Source: Plasmopara viticola
Lineage: Eukaryota; Oomycota; Peronosporomycetes; Peronosporales; Peronosporaceae
DNA: 64,000 nt
Direction: 5' to 3'
Assembly: GCA_001695595.3 (NCBI GenBank)
Contig: MBPM02000021.1
Span: 372,001-436,000 of the forward strand
Shown here: piece after piece, positions 47,830 to 59,399 of the stretch
How the letters are laid out: each line of letters starts with the position of its first letter
How positions within the stretch are numbered: position 1 is the first letter of the stretch
Program-made: the position numbers and the translations under genes
The notes under the pieces: generated by a model
Databases searched by the model: none
What the model was told of the DNA's origin: nothing
What the model saw: only the letters and a program-made list of their open reading frames with translations

Positions 47830-50800
47830 AGCAATATGAATGCCTTTCTCTTCTTATGACGTTGGGATGCAAAGAACTTTTTAGTCCATCTCTTTACACA
47901 GGTGAATCAAGCAGAATGGGACAAAGCCTAATGGCTTTATATTCGATTACGTACGGTTAAAGTCCTTGTCAGCTCTCGCTGAAATTGGTATTGCAAACAA
48001 TTGGTTTGATCATTAGAAGCGATAAGCTGGCTGACATTTGGCTTGTCGAACAGCAACTGACCTTCTAATTGCAGCAATCGAATAAGCCAAACGGTAACAC
48101 GCAGCGCAAAGTTCTAGACGCTCCAAGAACAATGGTTTCGCTTAGGAGCTGCGTAGTTGCCATTCTTTAATAAGTGTCTTATACGCAAAATGCGTCTCGC
48201 GTAGCCAGCCACTATCGCTGACCGAGTAGGACTTTGTTGGCTTGTTAGACGCGATAGCTTTAATTTAATTCTGTTACTTATGCCAGCGCTTCGAGATACT
48301 AAATGCTGTTTGATTGATATGAAGGTATCTTGCTTCTATGCCGGCGTCGTGTTTATTCTTTTTGTAAGGTTTTGTATTTTTGTGCTGAAAAAGAGAGATT
48401 CGACAAAGCAAGAGGAGCCGCTCCTTTTTAGCATCAGAGCTATGACAAATATTCTTTAGCCTTTTTACAATGCGCTCCAGTCGTCCAATGTGACGGTCTT
48501 GCACAGATAAGTTAAGTAGATTTTTTTTTGGCGAAGTGGGTGAATAGTCTAGAATGGTTCGTTTATCAAACAGTCCCTCGGGCAAGGAAGCCTCTTGAAC
48601 ATCTATCAACTCCACTGCAGCTAAGCGCGCGCACCTACACGACAGTTCTTCCGGTGATCCCCAAATACGTTCGAATTCGGGTGACAAAAAGAAACACAAG
48701 TGTCAGCGAATACTCACCTGGCTCTTTGCTCGCCAAGGCTGATAACAAGTCCATGCCAATTTTTGGTTAAACTTTGGATGCAACCGTCCTTGATGTCATT
48801 AGCGATTGGGAACGGAAAGAGGAAGAAAAGATGGAGACAACACTTCACAGTACACTCCTAGGGTGGACACAATGACCAACAAAATCCTTCATGCAGTTGT
48901 TTTTGAGCTTTACGGCTCGCCAATTATACCGACGCAAGTCGCCGTCGTGTGAGTAGTAGAATCAATCGAGTTTGACGAGGACCTCCCGGATCTGTTATTT
49001 CTACCGACGCAGGCCATGGCGCCAGATAGTACGCTCATCTACTTTGCGTGACATTGAAGCATTTAAATTTTTTTCTGTAGCTTCATAAAAGGCGAATTTT
49101 AGTGCGATCTCAAAAAGCCATGCGCGTGCTGTAGCAATTCATCGAATTATGCTTATTGGTGCCTCAAGAACTTGAAAACAAGGTGCAAATCTGGGTATAA
49201 TAGTGGGCAAACTTTATGCTGCTACCATTATGACTTAACTAGAGAGGAATGGTTGAGTCTCCAGAGTATACTCACTTAAATGCCGACCACGTCGAACGAA
49301 GCCCTTTTCCATTGTGAGGTAAATTCACGATCAACTCACCTGATAAATTCAAATCAGAGCTTCCTTGGCTTTGACTTAATGTCATGCTAAGCGGTGCACC
49401 AAGAGCCTCAATTCCGAGCATAGGTATGAAGTCACACCTTTCATACTTCAACGTGCGACTAAAAGAGTGAAGTTACCTCCGAAGCGTTTGTTTCTCCTCC
49501 TTTCAGTTTGCAGCCAGCCAAATTATTCTCTCGAGGCTTGCAAAGCAGGATAGACTCACCGTTAGCAATAAAATCAAGGTACCCGAAAAAGCGCCTTTGC
49601 TTCACTGCGTCCTCCACAATAGATGACCATAGTTTATTTAACATCTTTATGAGGAGCAACAGCTGCCGTTAAATTTTGGCCTAACGGTCAGGCCACGGCT
49701 TCTTCAGACCTTCAAGTCCGCTGAAAAGGATGCGAAATCATCTGACTATATGAAGTGAGAGCTTTAATGTCGAAAAGATTACCGCAATTTTGAGCACGAA
49801 GGTGTTGAAGTATGTTTGAAAATCGTACATCTTTGCAATCAGCTTGAAGCTTGGCCAGTCGCAGCCTTGATGCCTCTTTGGCCCATTGGTATGACAGTTA
49901 ATGTTATGGTGGTAATGTGCATTGATAGCCTCCACATATTCACCCATACTCGCCTTGTTATCATCATTTAGGCCTGCGGACGATACTTTGAATAGGTTTA
50001 AGGATCTCATAAGACTCGTGAGAGACTCGAATTGCAAAACCGTTTAGAAACTGTCAGGGATGTCGACATCATATTGTGGTATTGTGGTACATGCTTACCC
50101 AGGAATGTAATTATCTGATCAAATAATTACTATTTGGTTCTTTGATGAGATGTATGGTGTTCATCACATCTTATAATATAATTAGGACATTTCTTAAGCT
50201 CCTTGTCTAACGTGCTATTTTCCTGCCTTGCAGATCAAAATTTGTTTTAACAAAAACATTGGATTTAGCTAGAGAACTTAGCGTAAACGATTGTCTGAAC
50301 TTATTTCCGCTATTTCCTGCTCATGTAATAAAGCGGTACACGTAGGTCTCTTATTTTATCTATCAAATGGGTAAAGCATGTTGATATGAGAGCGGTATTT
50401 TTGAGTGTAAACTAGATAACTGACCAATTGGCGTCTTGTGTGAACCGGAACATTGGTAAGCGGCTTCCTGAAAAATCGATCAAAGTAGTTTGAATGCAGT
50501 AAGTACTTGTCCAACACCATCGTACTCACAAGACCACAAAAAATAGCTACCATATTCTTAAACAGCCTTGCTTTTTCTCAAGAAAGCTTTACGTCTGGAA
50601 TAGGTGTCAGACGCATAATCGACTCGGGATGCACGCGAACACCACTACGCTTGCGTTGCCACCGAATTTCGGCAAGACAAAGGCAAAGTTGAGGCTTACA
50701 GAAGCCTCGTTGACGCCGGTTCTTGCAAACTGAGCCGACGAGTGAGCCAAAATTCATTTCTTTGACAAGTTTTATAAAACTAGAGTTGGCCCTTTACTTG

Positions 50801-52058
50801 TATACCATCAACTGGTAGCACCGAGAAATAACATTTTCCGCGGCTCTATTTTTTTGCTGCTTTGATCGTCATATCCCTGAAAAGCTCATCGCACTTCAGG
50901 TTGTTGTCGCTTGGAGTAATAACTCATGCCAAATTGCCCTATCTACTAGTAACGAAGTATAGGATTAAGCACTGATAGTGGTGCACGTGTGATCACCAGT
51001 GATTAAAACGTGACTTTGGCAACTTTGCCTACAATGAAAAAGTACAATATGGGCTTTTGGCTAAAATATAAGATGTAAGCCTGACGAATTTCTATTTCAA
51101 TTGAGCTTTCCACCTCTGTTGATACTAGTCAGCTTAAAGACCGGCCCTACACGAAAGTGTGTCAGGAACCACGCTGAGCTTGACAGACATGCACCTGAAC
51201 TCGGGAGTAAAATTCACAAAGAACTTTGGTTATCTTACCACTCTTTGGGACAAAAGGGACGTTCTTGTTGTTGTCCAAAAAATGCACTATCCGTCTTTAC
51301 CACAAAGGGCTTAATGAAAAATGAATGCACTTAAAACTTCACTTGTGCAAACATCGGCAAGGAAATTTTTGTCATAATTTGTGTACTCACGTTCAACAGT
51401 AAAAGCTGCAAATACTGGATCGCTTATGATTGCCCTCATCAATTTGTAATAACGCGTAGCCTAGTCAGAAGCGTTATAAGTGGCTATGTCTCTTATGGCA
51501 AAATCAAAGCGAGTCCTTGCCGAAGGTCTTTCTTGGAACTAGTAAAACTGTCGTGGTGCTGGAAATGCCAGTAACATATCCAACAGAGGCTTGCCAGGCC
51601 CGCATAAATAGCACTGTACTTGTACATATAGCTTCTTAAGCATTTATACTTTCTCCGATACATTCGGGCCCGTAGCGTAGGCCATATTAAAATATCCTTT
51701 ACTTGCTTAGGGTGTGCACGGATCTCATGACAAAATAGCCGTCATCTTCAATCTCCTCTGATGCTAGCATAGCATTTTTGACACAAAGACTTGCTTTTGG
51801 TGGTCGAACAGGCTCCTGAAGCCAGTCATTTTCCTTCAAAATAGCTATGGTCAAAACACAAGTCAGTGTATGTCTGGTCAAAGCAAATTTCGTTCCGAAT
51901 GCTTAAGCACCACTAGTACGTCCAATAGCGATACAACTAGCAATTCAATAGCATGACGCCTGACGAAGTATCACGTATGAGGCGCAAATGCGACTCTCTA
52001 ATTTGCATTTGTCAGGAGCCATCTACTAAACGCATTGTACCATACAACGTGCACCCAG

Positions 52059-52379
52059 CTTCGGAAAAGGTTGGGGTGACGCCCTCCTTCCAGGCGCGAG
52101 GGCTAAATGCTCGCGCGCTTCGGGCAGGTGCTCTCGGGCATCTGCAGGTCTCTAACGAGTCTCACCCTCGACGCGACGGTCTCCAGCACCAGGGCGCCAC
52201 CTGGGCTCTTACCAAGTCAGAGCTAAGCAAAATCATGGAAGACCCTCACGACCTCGGTGCTGGCTGCACTGCCCGCCGAACGAGACCCGACGTATGCGGA
52301 CACCACTCTATGCCGTGGTCTAGCCAGACTGAGCCTAGCGCGTGCATAACTTGGCAACTCGATAACGTAATACAATACA
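52059..52379 (+). mobile_element. Short LINE-derived insertion with 17-bp target duplication
   Basis: About 321 bp made of pieces of the LINE at 8,977-10,093. It has the 5' leader (GGCTAAATGCTCGCGCGCTT, then CTCGACGCGACGGTCTCCAG), a short RT piece (TGGGCTCTTACCAAGTCAGA), and the 3' end (CTATGCCGTGG to GATAACGTAATACAATACAA). It is flanked by ATACAACGTGCACCCAG at 52,042-52,058 and 52,380-52,396. The orthologous site in U2 (about 32,430) has a single copy and no insertion. The element cannot encode a protein and must have been moved by a full LINE elsewhere. Confidence 0.9.
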
Positions 52380-53997
52380 ATACAACGTGCACCCAGACAT
52401 GATGTTACGTAGCACGACTTTTGTAGTATTGGCGTTTGTGCATGGCTTTTACTTATGATAAGCATAAGGTGGTCGCCACTTTTTTAAAGTGGTCTAGCAC
52501 AGAATGTCAGTGACAAGAGCTAGAATTTGACTCACTCACCATGCAACCCTTTGCCGCTACGGCGAAAAAGTCATGGATGATCTTGCATTGCTCTTGTGCG
52601 GTTGCCATTGCTTACTGATGCATCACTTCTTCTCTGAAACAAGGTCAACCTTGTGTCTTTCTTCTCTATTTGAAGGAATTTGAATCGTGAGTCTTTGGTA
52701 ATGTTAAAACCAAATTCGTGGAACTCTTTCAAATCCCATTATCCGAGCGTAACGTACATTGCCTATGGGGCTGGCTCAATATGTTCATACTAATACTAAG
52801 AGAAGCTCAGCAGCTTTAGTCACACCGCCTCCACAATATGTTTAGCTTCCAGCTCGCTAAAGGCTCGTCAACTTCGATTTCTTTGAGGCTCAGTATTTTT
52901 TCTTCTCTGGCAGCATCTGCCTACTGCAACGTGATGACCTGTTAGACCCTCGTTTTTCTTTAGAATTAATTTTGTCATGCACGGTTTGTTCACTTTTTTG
53001 TATTGCAACTCTATTCTCTTCTTAGGAGCTACGCTATCCGGCATTGATAGTATTCGCTATCTCCCTTGTTATGTGGACTTATGCTGTAATACTTTGTCAC
53101 CTGAAGCTGATGTTTTGTTACTCACCAGTGACACTGCACTCCCCACGATATTTTTGCAGGCATGTGTTATTCGCTTGTGGAGCTGTGTTGCTCTCAGTTA
53201 GCAGTGGTTTGTTAACAAAATCAACGCCGTCTTTAGCGGCTTCGACAGCTGGTGGTCCAGCGAAAGTTGATGAACTGCACAAGCAAAGGTGTCATTGTGT
53301 CTACTATTCATATCTTTAATACGTTTTATCTCAATTTGGGCGTGTGATTACCCAGGCGTTTTGAACAAATGACCCGCACGAGGTACAGGGGTGCATGAGA
53401 GCTGACATTGATGCTCTTTCCTCTCCAATTGATCCCAAGCCCAAGCTCTTCTTACTTCAATAAAGTCACTCGTGCCCATGTCATAGACATCTAATGACTC
53501 CTTGGCTTCGAAATTCTCAAATTTGCACAGCCAAGTTCCTTGACATGTCCATGACTGTTCCATTAAACAGTCTTGTTTTTCCTCTTCACAAGGTATCAGC
53601 TTTAAATATATTCACAGCGACGTCGCACACTAGCGCATAGAAGTAGTACTACATTCTCATTCAAAAAGTGTCATAGACCCGGGCCAAGCTTAAACGGTGT
53701 GCACTAACTACATTGTTCTTATGAGAACTTACTCCTTCATCAAAAGAACGCTCAGCCCACGCAATCAAGCCTTGAGCGCCCTCGAACTTAACGGAGGCCC
53801 TATTCATCGGGATCCATCGGGATCCATCAGGATATGCACGTTGCTTGCCGCAGTCAATGGAAGCGGGTATTGCTTTGCTTGGTAGCCTCTATGACCATTA
53901 AGACTGGTCAAGAATCGACGGAAATGTCATTTTTCGGATGTCTCCACAACAAAGGACTGCGCAATATTGTAATTTGATTGCAGCAAGCCTGATTGTG

Positions 53998-54185
53998 GTA
54001 GTGGTTTGAGGGAGGGCGATCTATAGCGATTCTTCGATCGTTTCCAACGATTATTAGAAATACGAGGAATATTTGTTAGAACATTTATAAATACTATCAC
54101 ATTGACTCATTTGGGAATGGCGCCCGTGTATTAGACTTTCTGATAAAAAAAAACTTTGGTAGTGAGTGCAGCTTAGCACACGTGA
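53998..54185. other. About 180 bp present in U3 but absent from U2
   Basis: U2 reads GATTGTGGTAGTG and then joins directly to sequence matching U3 after a second GGTAGTG near 54,160. A deletion in U2 between these short direct repeats explains most of the difference, although the junction is not exact. No gene is seen in the extra sequence. Confidence 0.6.
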
Positions 54186-55779
54186 TCGTCGTAAATCATG
54201 CATAAGTAGAATCCTTGCTTTTTGCTTTTAAAATTTGAGTTCTTTGGTTACACCGAATTTGACGTGCCTGCGCTGCGATTACCTGAGTCTGCCTTTAAAG
54301 CACAAGGTCTGCTCGTAGATCTCGAGCGCCATAGCACGCTTCAGATAAGGAAGTATACATACGCAGCAGCCTTTTTAAGCCCATAACCTTTAGCAGCAGT
54401 ATATTGGGAAGCGCAAACTAAGCGTTCGACATATGCGGAAAGATAAAACGTAGTATCTTAGAGGTTTAAATCGACAATTTATCCTCGTAGGCGTAAGATT
54501 GATTCGAGTACTACCAGGTTTGACAGAGCCTAGGAGCACTTTGTACAGAGGATGCGTGCACATGGACATGCGATCTTCTGGTGAGCGACTGTTTACCGTT
54601 TTCGGTCTGGAAAGCTTGAAGTGTGCAACTTCGATATAATTAATAAGGAATCGGTTTTACCTCTTGATCCCAACAAGCAGCCAATCTTGCTTTCGTAATT
54701 ATAACAGGGCCTTGATCTTTTTGTAGACTTTAAGAAGAGTTACCTCTTCAAAACTTGTTTGAATTAAGATGAGAGCGGAATCCTTTTGCATTGCAACTAT
54801 AGTCGCATCTTTTCAAGATATTTTGATGAATTGAGCAAAATTTCAGACGCAAATGGCACTTCCAGAACAGATCTCATTGTGCACTTATAAAAAATAATAC
54901 GACACCAACTATTGAGGACTGCGCTGTAATTGCTTGTATGACTGCTTGTTCCGCGCTCAAGTTCGACTTGATGATCCTTAAAAAATTGCGGATGGGTTGA
55001 TATATGAAAAAAAGTAAAATTAAGCAAACACATTAGGAATGAGCAGTAAAATACTTTTTCGAAATGAAGTAAATTGAGTCATAGTGTTTTTCTTTGTCTA
55101 CCGTCAATTGGGATATGATTTGCCATTTTGGATCAGCACACTCATATCGTAAGGCTTAAACGCCTCGATGCATTGTAGCCGCGTTGCGGGTGGATGGGCC
55201 AAACAAGCATCACATCTTCAGATCTGTAGAGATACAATATAACGAAACTGGACTTCAAATAATAAGGTAAAGACGGGTCACAAGTGCGTGATCGAATCCT
55301 ATCAAAGATACCTTTGCAACGACAGCTCCAAGATGTTGCGGTTTATGATATTTAGCCTTGTAGAATGATTTCATGCTAGATTAATTCTTACCTTGCATAT
55401 AGTGGATTATGGGCCCTCTTTTTAGACCTCTGTTGACCCTTTTGCACTTTATCTCTCGAAAACTAACGTGCGTGCTAGATGATGAGGTCGGCCCAAGTTT
55501 GACCAGCATTTCAGTCATGACTGATGGGCAAAGCAAAAAGCAGTTGCACCGAAACTCGGCTAGCCCCTTTATCGTGGGACAACTTGACCAAAGATAGAGC
55601 TCATCAAAACTATAAAAAGTTATATTAACACTGCAATATGATCAAGACTTTTACAGTAACATTGCTTCATGGCTTAAGTCTTAATTAGTGTTACGGCAGT
55701 TCTCACCGAGCACGTAAAAGCCATTCATTAGTTACGATTGGTTACGGTACCATATTCTTCCGATATTGACGTCGAGCCA

Positions 55780-57076
55780 AAGGAAATGAAGTCGACGTAG
55801 ACTCGAGGGTTTTCAAAGCCATTTATTGGCTCGATTTCTCTTTTGCTAGTTGCAAGCAGCGCAGACAAAAGTACAGCGCACATTGTTGGAACGACCCCGA
55901 GTCAGATACGTGCATAGTCATCTTTTTTTTCACAATGCATTTCGAGCAAATCATTTTGCGGCAAATTTGACAAGGTATTCCTGATTTAAAAAGCGGCAGA
56001 GCGAATTTGCTACAACTCATGGCACAAGTGTCACATTGCTGATTACTGGACTGGGTCGTGGTCTCGGCCGGTGGTTTGCACGCATGTTTCATTAGCCATC
56101 GAAGCTTCTTGATGTACGCATAGTCGGCAACACCAGCACAGCAGATCGCAGCATCCGCTGCAATTGCAGATCGCAGCATCCGCTGCAATTGCGACGGAGA
56201 GACGTCCTGGCATCTCACCGCACGAGTCAAAGAACCCACGACAGAAAATATCGACTTTATTTGGTCCACCTTGACGAAAGATGTAGCAGAAACTCATGAC
56301 TCCGCGCACAATTCCCAAATGCGAAAGTTCTGGAATTTCTGGTAAAGTAATGGAGTGCATCAAGATGTAACCACATTCTCCCCTATCGAATCACGCGTGA
56401 AGCCCATAGACTCCAAGATGAGAAAGTCACGCTGGTGGACAATTCCCGTCAGCACGACTGGATGCTCTTTGGCAAACCACTTGACTCCAAGGTAACGACA
56501 TGGATTCATACGGGTCGGTACCCGGATGGATGCGATCATCCGAGCATCATCAAGTCGGTCATTAATGTGTGAGCTGCGCAACATCCACGCCTCATCCGTA
56601 GCCGCAACACACCCAAACAAACAGTCATCTAACGTACCATCCATCGTACCATGCAAGGCCATCAGTGCCACACCAGGTGGTCTCATTTTCTCCATGATAC
56701 TGTCGCAAGCAATTCCAGACGACGATGCCGAGGATGCGTGGTGTTCCGCTTCATTGTCAGCACGAGTGCTCGAAGTGCAATACCGAGAGCAGTCGTATTC
56801 TTTTGGCTGGGGCATACTATTCGGTACAGGCGGAATCAACGTCGGCAATACGTACTCCTTAATCGCTCGCTTCCGTTGTCGATACACTTGGACCCCTTCT
56901 TTTGCACGAACGAGTTTCCAATTGGGACCTCCAATCGTAGACCCCTCGGCTACAAAACGCTCATTTGCTGCCACAATCTCCTTCACGACAGTCTCGGCTT
57001 CTTTAATGAAACCAGTGCGTTGATCCTTTGACAATGTAATGGATGGAAACGTGTCTTTTGGGAGCGTAAATTTTAT
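55780..57076 (-). pseudogene. Broken second copy of the START/FYVE gene
   Basis: Nearly identical to 35,600-36,898 but with four disabling changes. The start codon is ATA (57,074-57,076). A one-base deletion at about 56,371 shifts the frame after GFTRDS. A 25-bp tandem duplication (56,143-56,167 and 56,168-56,192) shifts it again. A GAA codon has become TAA (55,823-55,825), cutting the last residues. The zinc-finger Cys codons are retained. The few further differences suggest that loss of function is recent compared with the decay of the Gypsy elements. Confidence 0.9.
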
Positions 57077-57376
57077 TGTTTCGCTTTCTCTTTTTAGAGC
57101 AGATATGAAAAGTGAAGGTGGCAATTAAACGCAGACTAAAGGATGTTTGATCACTGTACCACGTCAAGTTGTTGACGTACTTTATGCGTTCTCAAAGCGT
57201 CTCGTCGATCGTCGTCAGATAGGCTCTCGCAAATTTACACGAAAGTCATGGACATAAATCATGATATCTACCATGGTTCAAGCGCCGCTAGAACGGATTA
57301 GAGCCCATTAGCATGTTTTTGCAACGTATTTCATTGTAACGTTGATATGTATCTCGTCAATGGCTTTGACAACTAC

Positions 57377-57595
57377 TTATACAATCCCTAGAGTGAACAC
57401 CGAGATGGTGCAGAGCGAGCACAGAAAGTACCATATTGCGAAGGCGACATAGGCCATTCCACAAACAGAACGTGAAGAAAAGTATCTGGAATTTGAATTG
57501 CGGTAAAATGGTCTCAGAAAAGACAATTTAGGTCTTTGGAGAAAGCGTTGGTAAACCATTGTATGTATTTTGCTTTGTATATGACGTAACTGCAT
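57377..57595 (-). CDS. Small conserved open frame with hydrophobic C-terminus, U3 copy
   Basis: Counterpart of 37,200-37,418, also 72 residues from an ATG. It differs at RPKLS against RVELS and at one Leu/Val position. It keeps the hydrophobic tail. Retention beside a dead START/FYVE copy is equally consistent with recent duplication and no selection. Confidence 0.22.
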   Translation of the reverse strand: MQLRHIQSKIHTMVYQRFLQRPKLSFLRPFYRNSNSRYFSSRSVCGMAYVAFAIWYFLCSLCTISVFTLGIV

Positions 57596-58591
57596 GTATT
57601 AACATGTATGGATGTGCTGTTTTTAAAAGCCTTCGAACCTCTGCTGACAGCTCTATTTTTTTGCAATCTTAGACATTAAGTTCTATAAATTGCTATGAAG
57701 GTTTACAATTGGCCGGTATGTTGTGGTATTTGTCTATCCATGTTGTATGTGTATAGAGAAAGTGTCGCTACAATAGTGTGTTTATATCGCTGTGTACGAT
57801 AATGCACATATCATACATACTAGTATATAAGAACATGTTCCGTGAGCATAATAAAAAGCGCATATCTTTACTCCTACACTGCAATGCGGTGCACATGTAC
57901 TCACGCAGTGTAATGTTCTCGTCCTTCAATACGATGACGCGGGAAAAAGATGATAATTAAACCCGGCTACTCGATACTGTGCGTGATCTACACGGCAGAG
58001 TACAATCATTTAGTTATAAATGGTCGCAAATGCTACATATACAAACACCCATAAGATCAAATTAGGATTTTCTCACTTGCAATGTACTATGAAGAGTCTA
58101 AGCCCAGCTGAGAGCAGACTTTGAATATCGATGTCGAAAGCTTAGTTCTAGCTTCAATGGTTACTGCGAAGGTGTATGACACATTCATTGCTCGTAATTA
58201 TCTCTTTCGTTAAGCTTGAGCCACTATTTTTGAACGAAGATGTCGAAAAATTACTTCTTATCGGAGATAGCTGTAATAATTACTGCGAAGGTGTATGATT
58301 ACAAATTTATTGCTCGTATTTTTTTTCGGTAGCACCTCGACAAGAACATTAAGTCATATTGAATTTTGCGGGGAAGTCACCCAAGTATTGTTCAGTCTCT
58401 CAAGTCTTTTTATTGAAAACCGAAAACAAACAGCGGCATGTTAACGTAATGCCGTTATTTACTCGATTCGCTGCCGACTTGCTGACGCAGCATTTTCCGG
58501 TTGAGCGTTGAGCATTGATCATTGTTGCCCACAGTTGCTTCGAAGCGCTTCGCAAAGAACACATGCTTCGATATTTCGAAAGCCGGAAATG

Positions 58592-59080
58592 TTATGCTTC
58601 ATTGTGGTGTAACAAGGTGGTGCCACGCTTCTTGATTTTGGGGGTGCGGTGAGACTCGGGAGCTTCATCGTTAATCAAATACCACGGAGATGGCTTGATT
58701 TCACCAAGCCACCAAACTTTGCACTGTATGTTTCCCTTGTACTTGCGATGTCCAATGACGGCTTTAGCGAGTTGTCCCTCGGAGCCATCGGCCAATATGA
58801 CCTTATTCATCATTTGCCAACGCTTGGGGTCCTTGTGATGTGGCTTCAACAGAAAAGTTTGAAACATTGGGTGCAGTTTCGATCCCTTCGGTAATCTTAT
58901 TCCATAGGAGTCTCGCAAAACTCTCTTCAGGATCGGGAATGGGTCAATATATATTGGCGCGAGTTTTTTCGATTGAGCAAAACCCTCGTGACGGACATCC
59001 AAATTTTTGCCGTCCAAAAGCACTATGTCTCCAACTTGGAAGTCTTGGACAAGTCTATTATTGTCATTAAAGTGCTTCAT
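58592..59080 (-). pseudogene. G3 integrase C-terminus and chromodomain
   Basis: 162 open residues aligned end to end with 38,417-38,905: FQVGDIVLLDGKNLDVR, KKLAPIYIDPFPILKR (GPF altered to DPF), SKLHPMFQTFLLKP, VIGHRKYKGNIQCKVWWLGE and TTLLHHNEA before the stop. It keeps an open frame while the rest of the element is shattered. Confidence 0.75.
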
Positions 59081-59399
59081 GCGATCTTGTGCTTCGCTGG
59101 TGCGCTCCTGTGCGACCTTAGATAACGTTTCTAGATGTTGTAGAAACCATTGTGCAGATTTTTGGGATCATATACTAGATCCATTCCGAACGGTGACATT
59201 CCAGTTGTAGAGTGTACGCGTCAATTATAGGCTACCTCAGCCAAATGCAATGCTTATCTCAATCATTCTGCGCTGTGTTGGCGACGGCTTGGAGGAAATC
59301 TCAATTGAACAATTAGTTTTTTTCGTTTGTCCATTGTTTGTGGCTACACGCCAAATCTAAACTGTGTTGCGTCGCCACAACAGACACGATTGCTTGCCA

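Larger units (their letters stand above)
48274..55625 (-). pseudogene. Gene X remnant in U3
   Basis: The same exon-like pieces as in U2: TFYSFDELYLWSS to IIHYMQ (55,392 to about 55,620; the ATG of U2 is ATA here), SSTFAGPPAVEAAKDGVDF, EEIEDDGYFVMRSVHTLSK (51,699-51,881), MGEYVEAINAHYHHNINCH (about 49,900-49,950), KLWSSIVEDAVKQRRFFGYL (about 49,600) and the 70-nt intron at 49,407-49,476. At 53,563 an ATG-started piece (MEQSWTCQGTWL to SDFIE) meets GTAAGA. The piece at 48,274-48,699 stays open for 141 residues across a site that looks spliced in U2. A LINE-derived insertion sits in its span at 52,059. Confidence 0.45.
44212..58591. repeat. U3: third copy of the tandem unit
   Basis: Colinear with U2. 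Stretches such as 45.6-47.8 kb (with 26.0-28.2) and 50,498-50,715 (with 30,891-31,108) are almost or fully identical. Others, such as 44.2-45.3, 49.0-49.2 and 54.8-55.2 kb, differ often. U3 carries a LINE-derived insertion and about 180 bp near 54.0-54.2 kb that U2 lacks. 45.9-47.5 kb and 50.8-51.6 kb hold no recognised gene. Confidence 0.9.
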
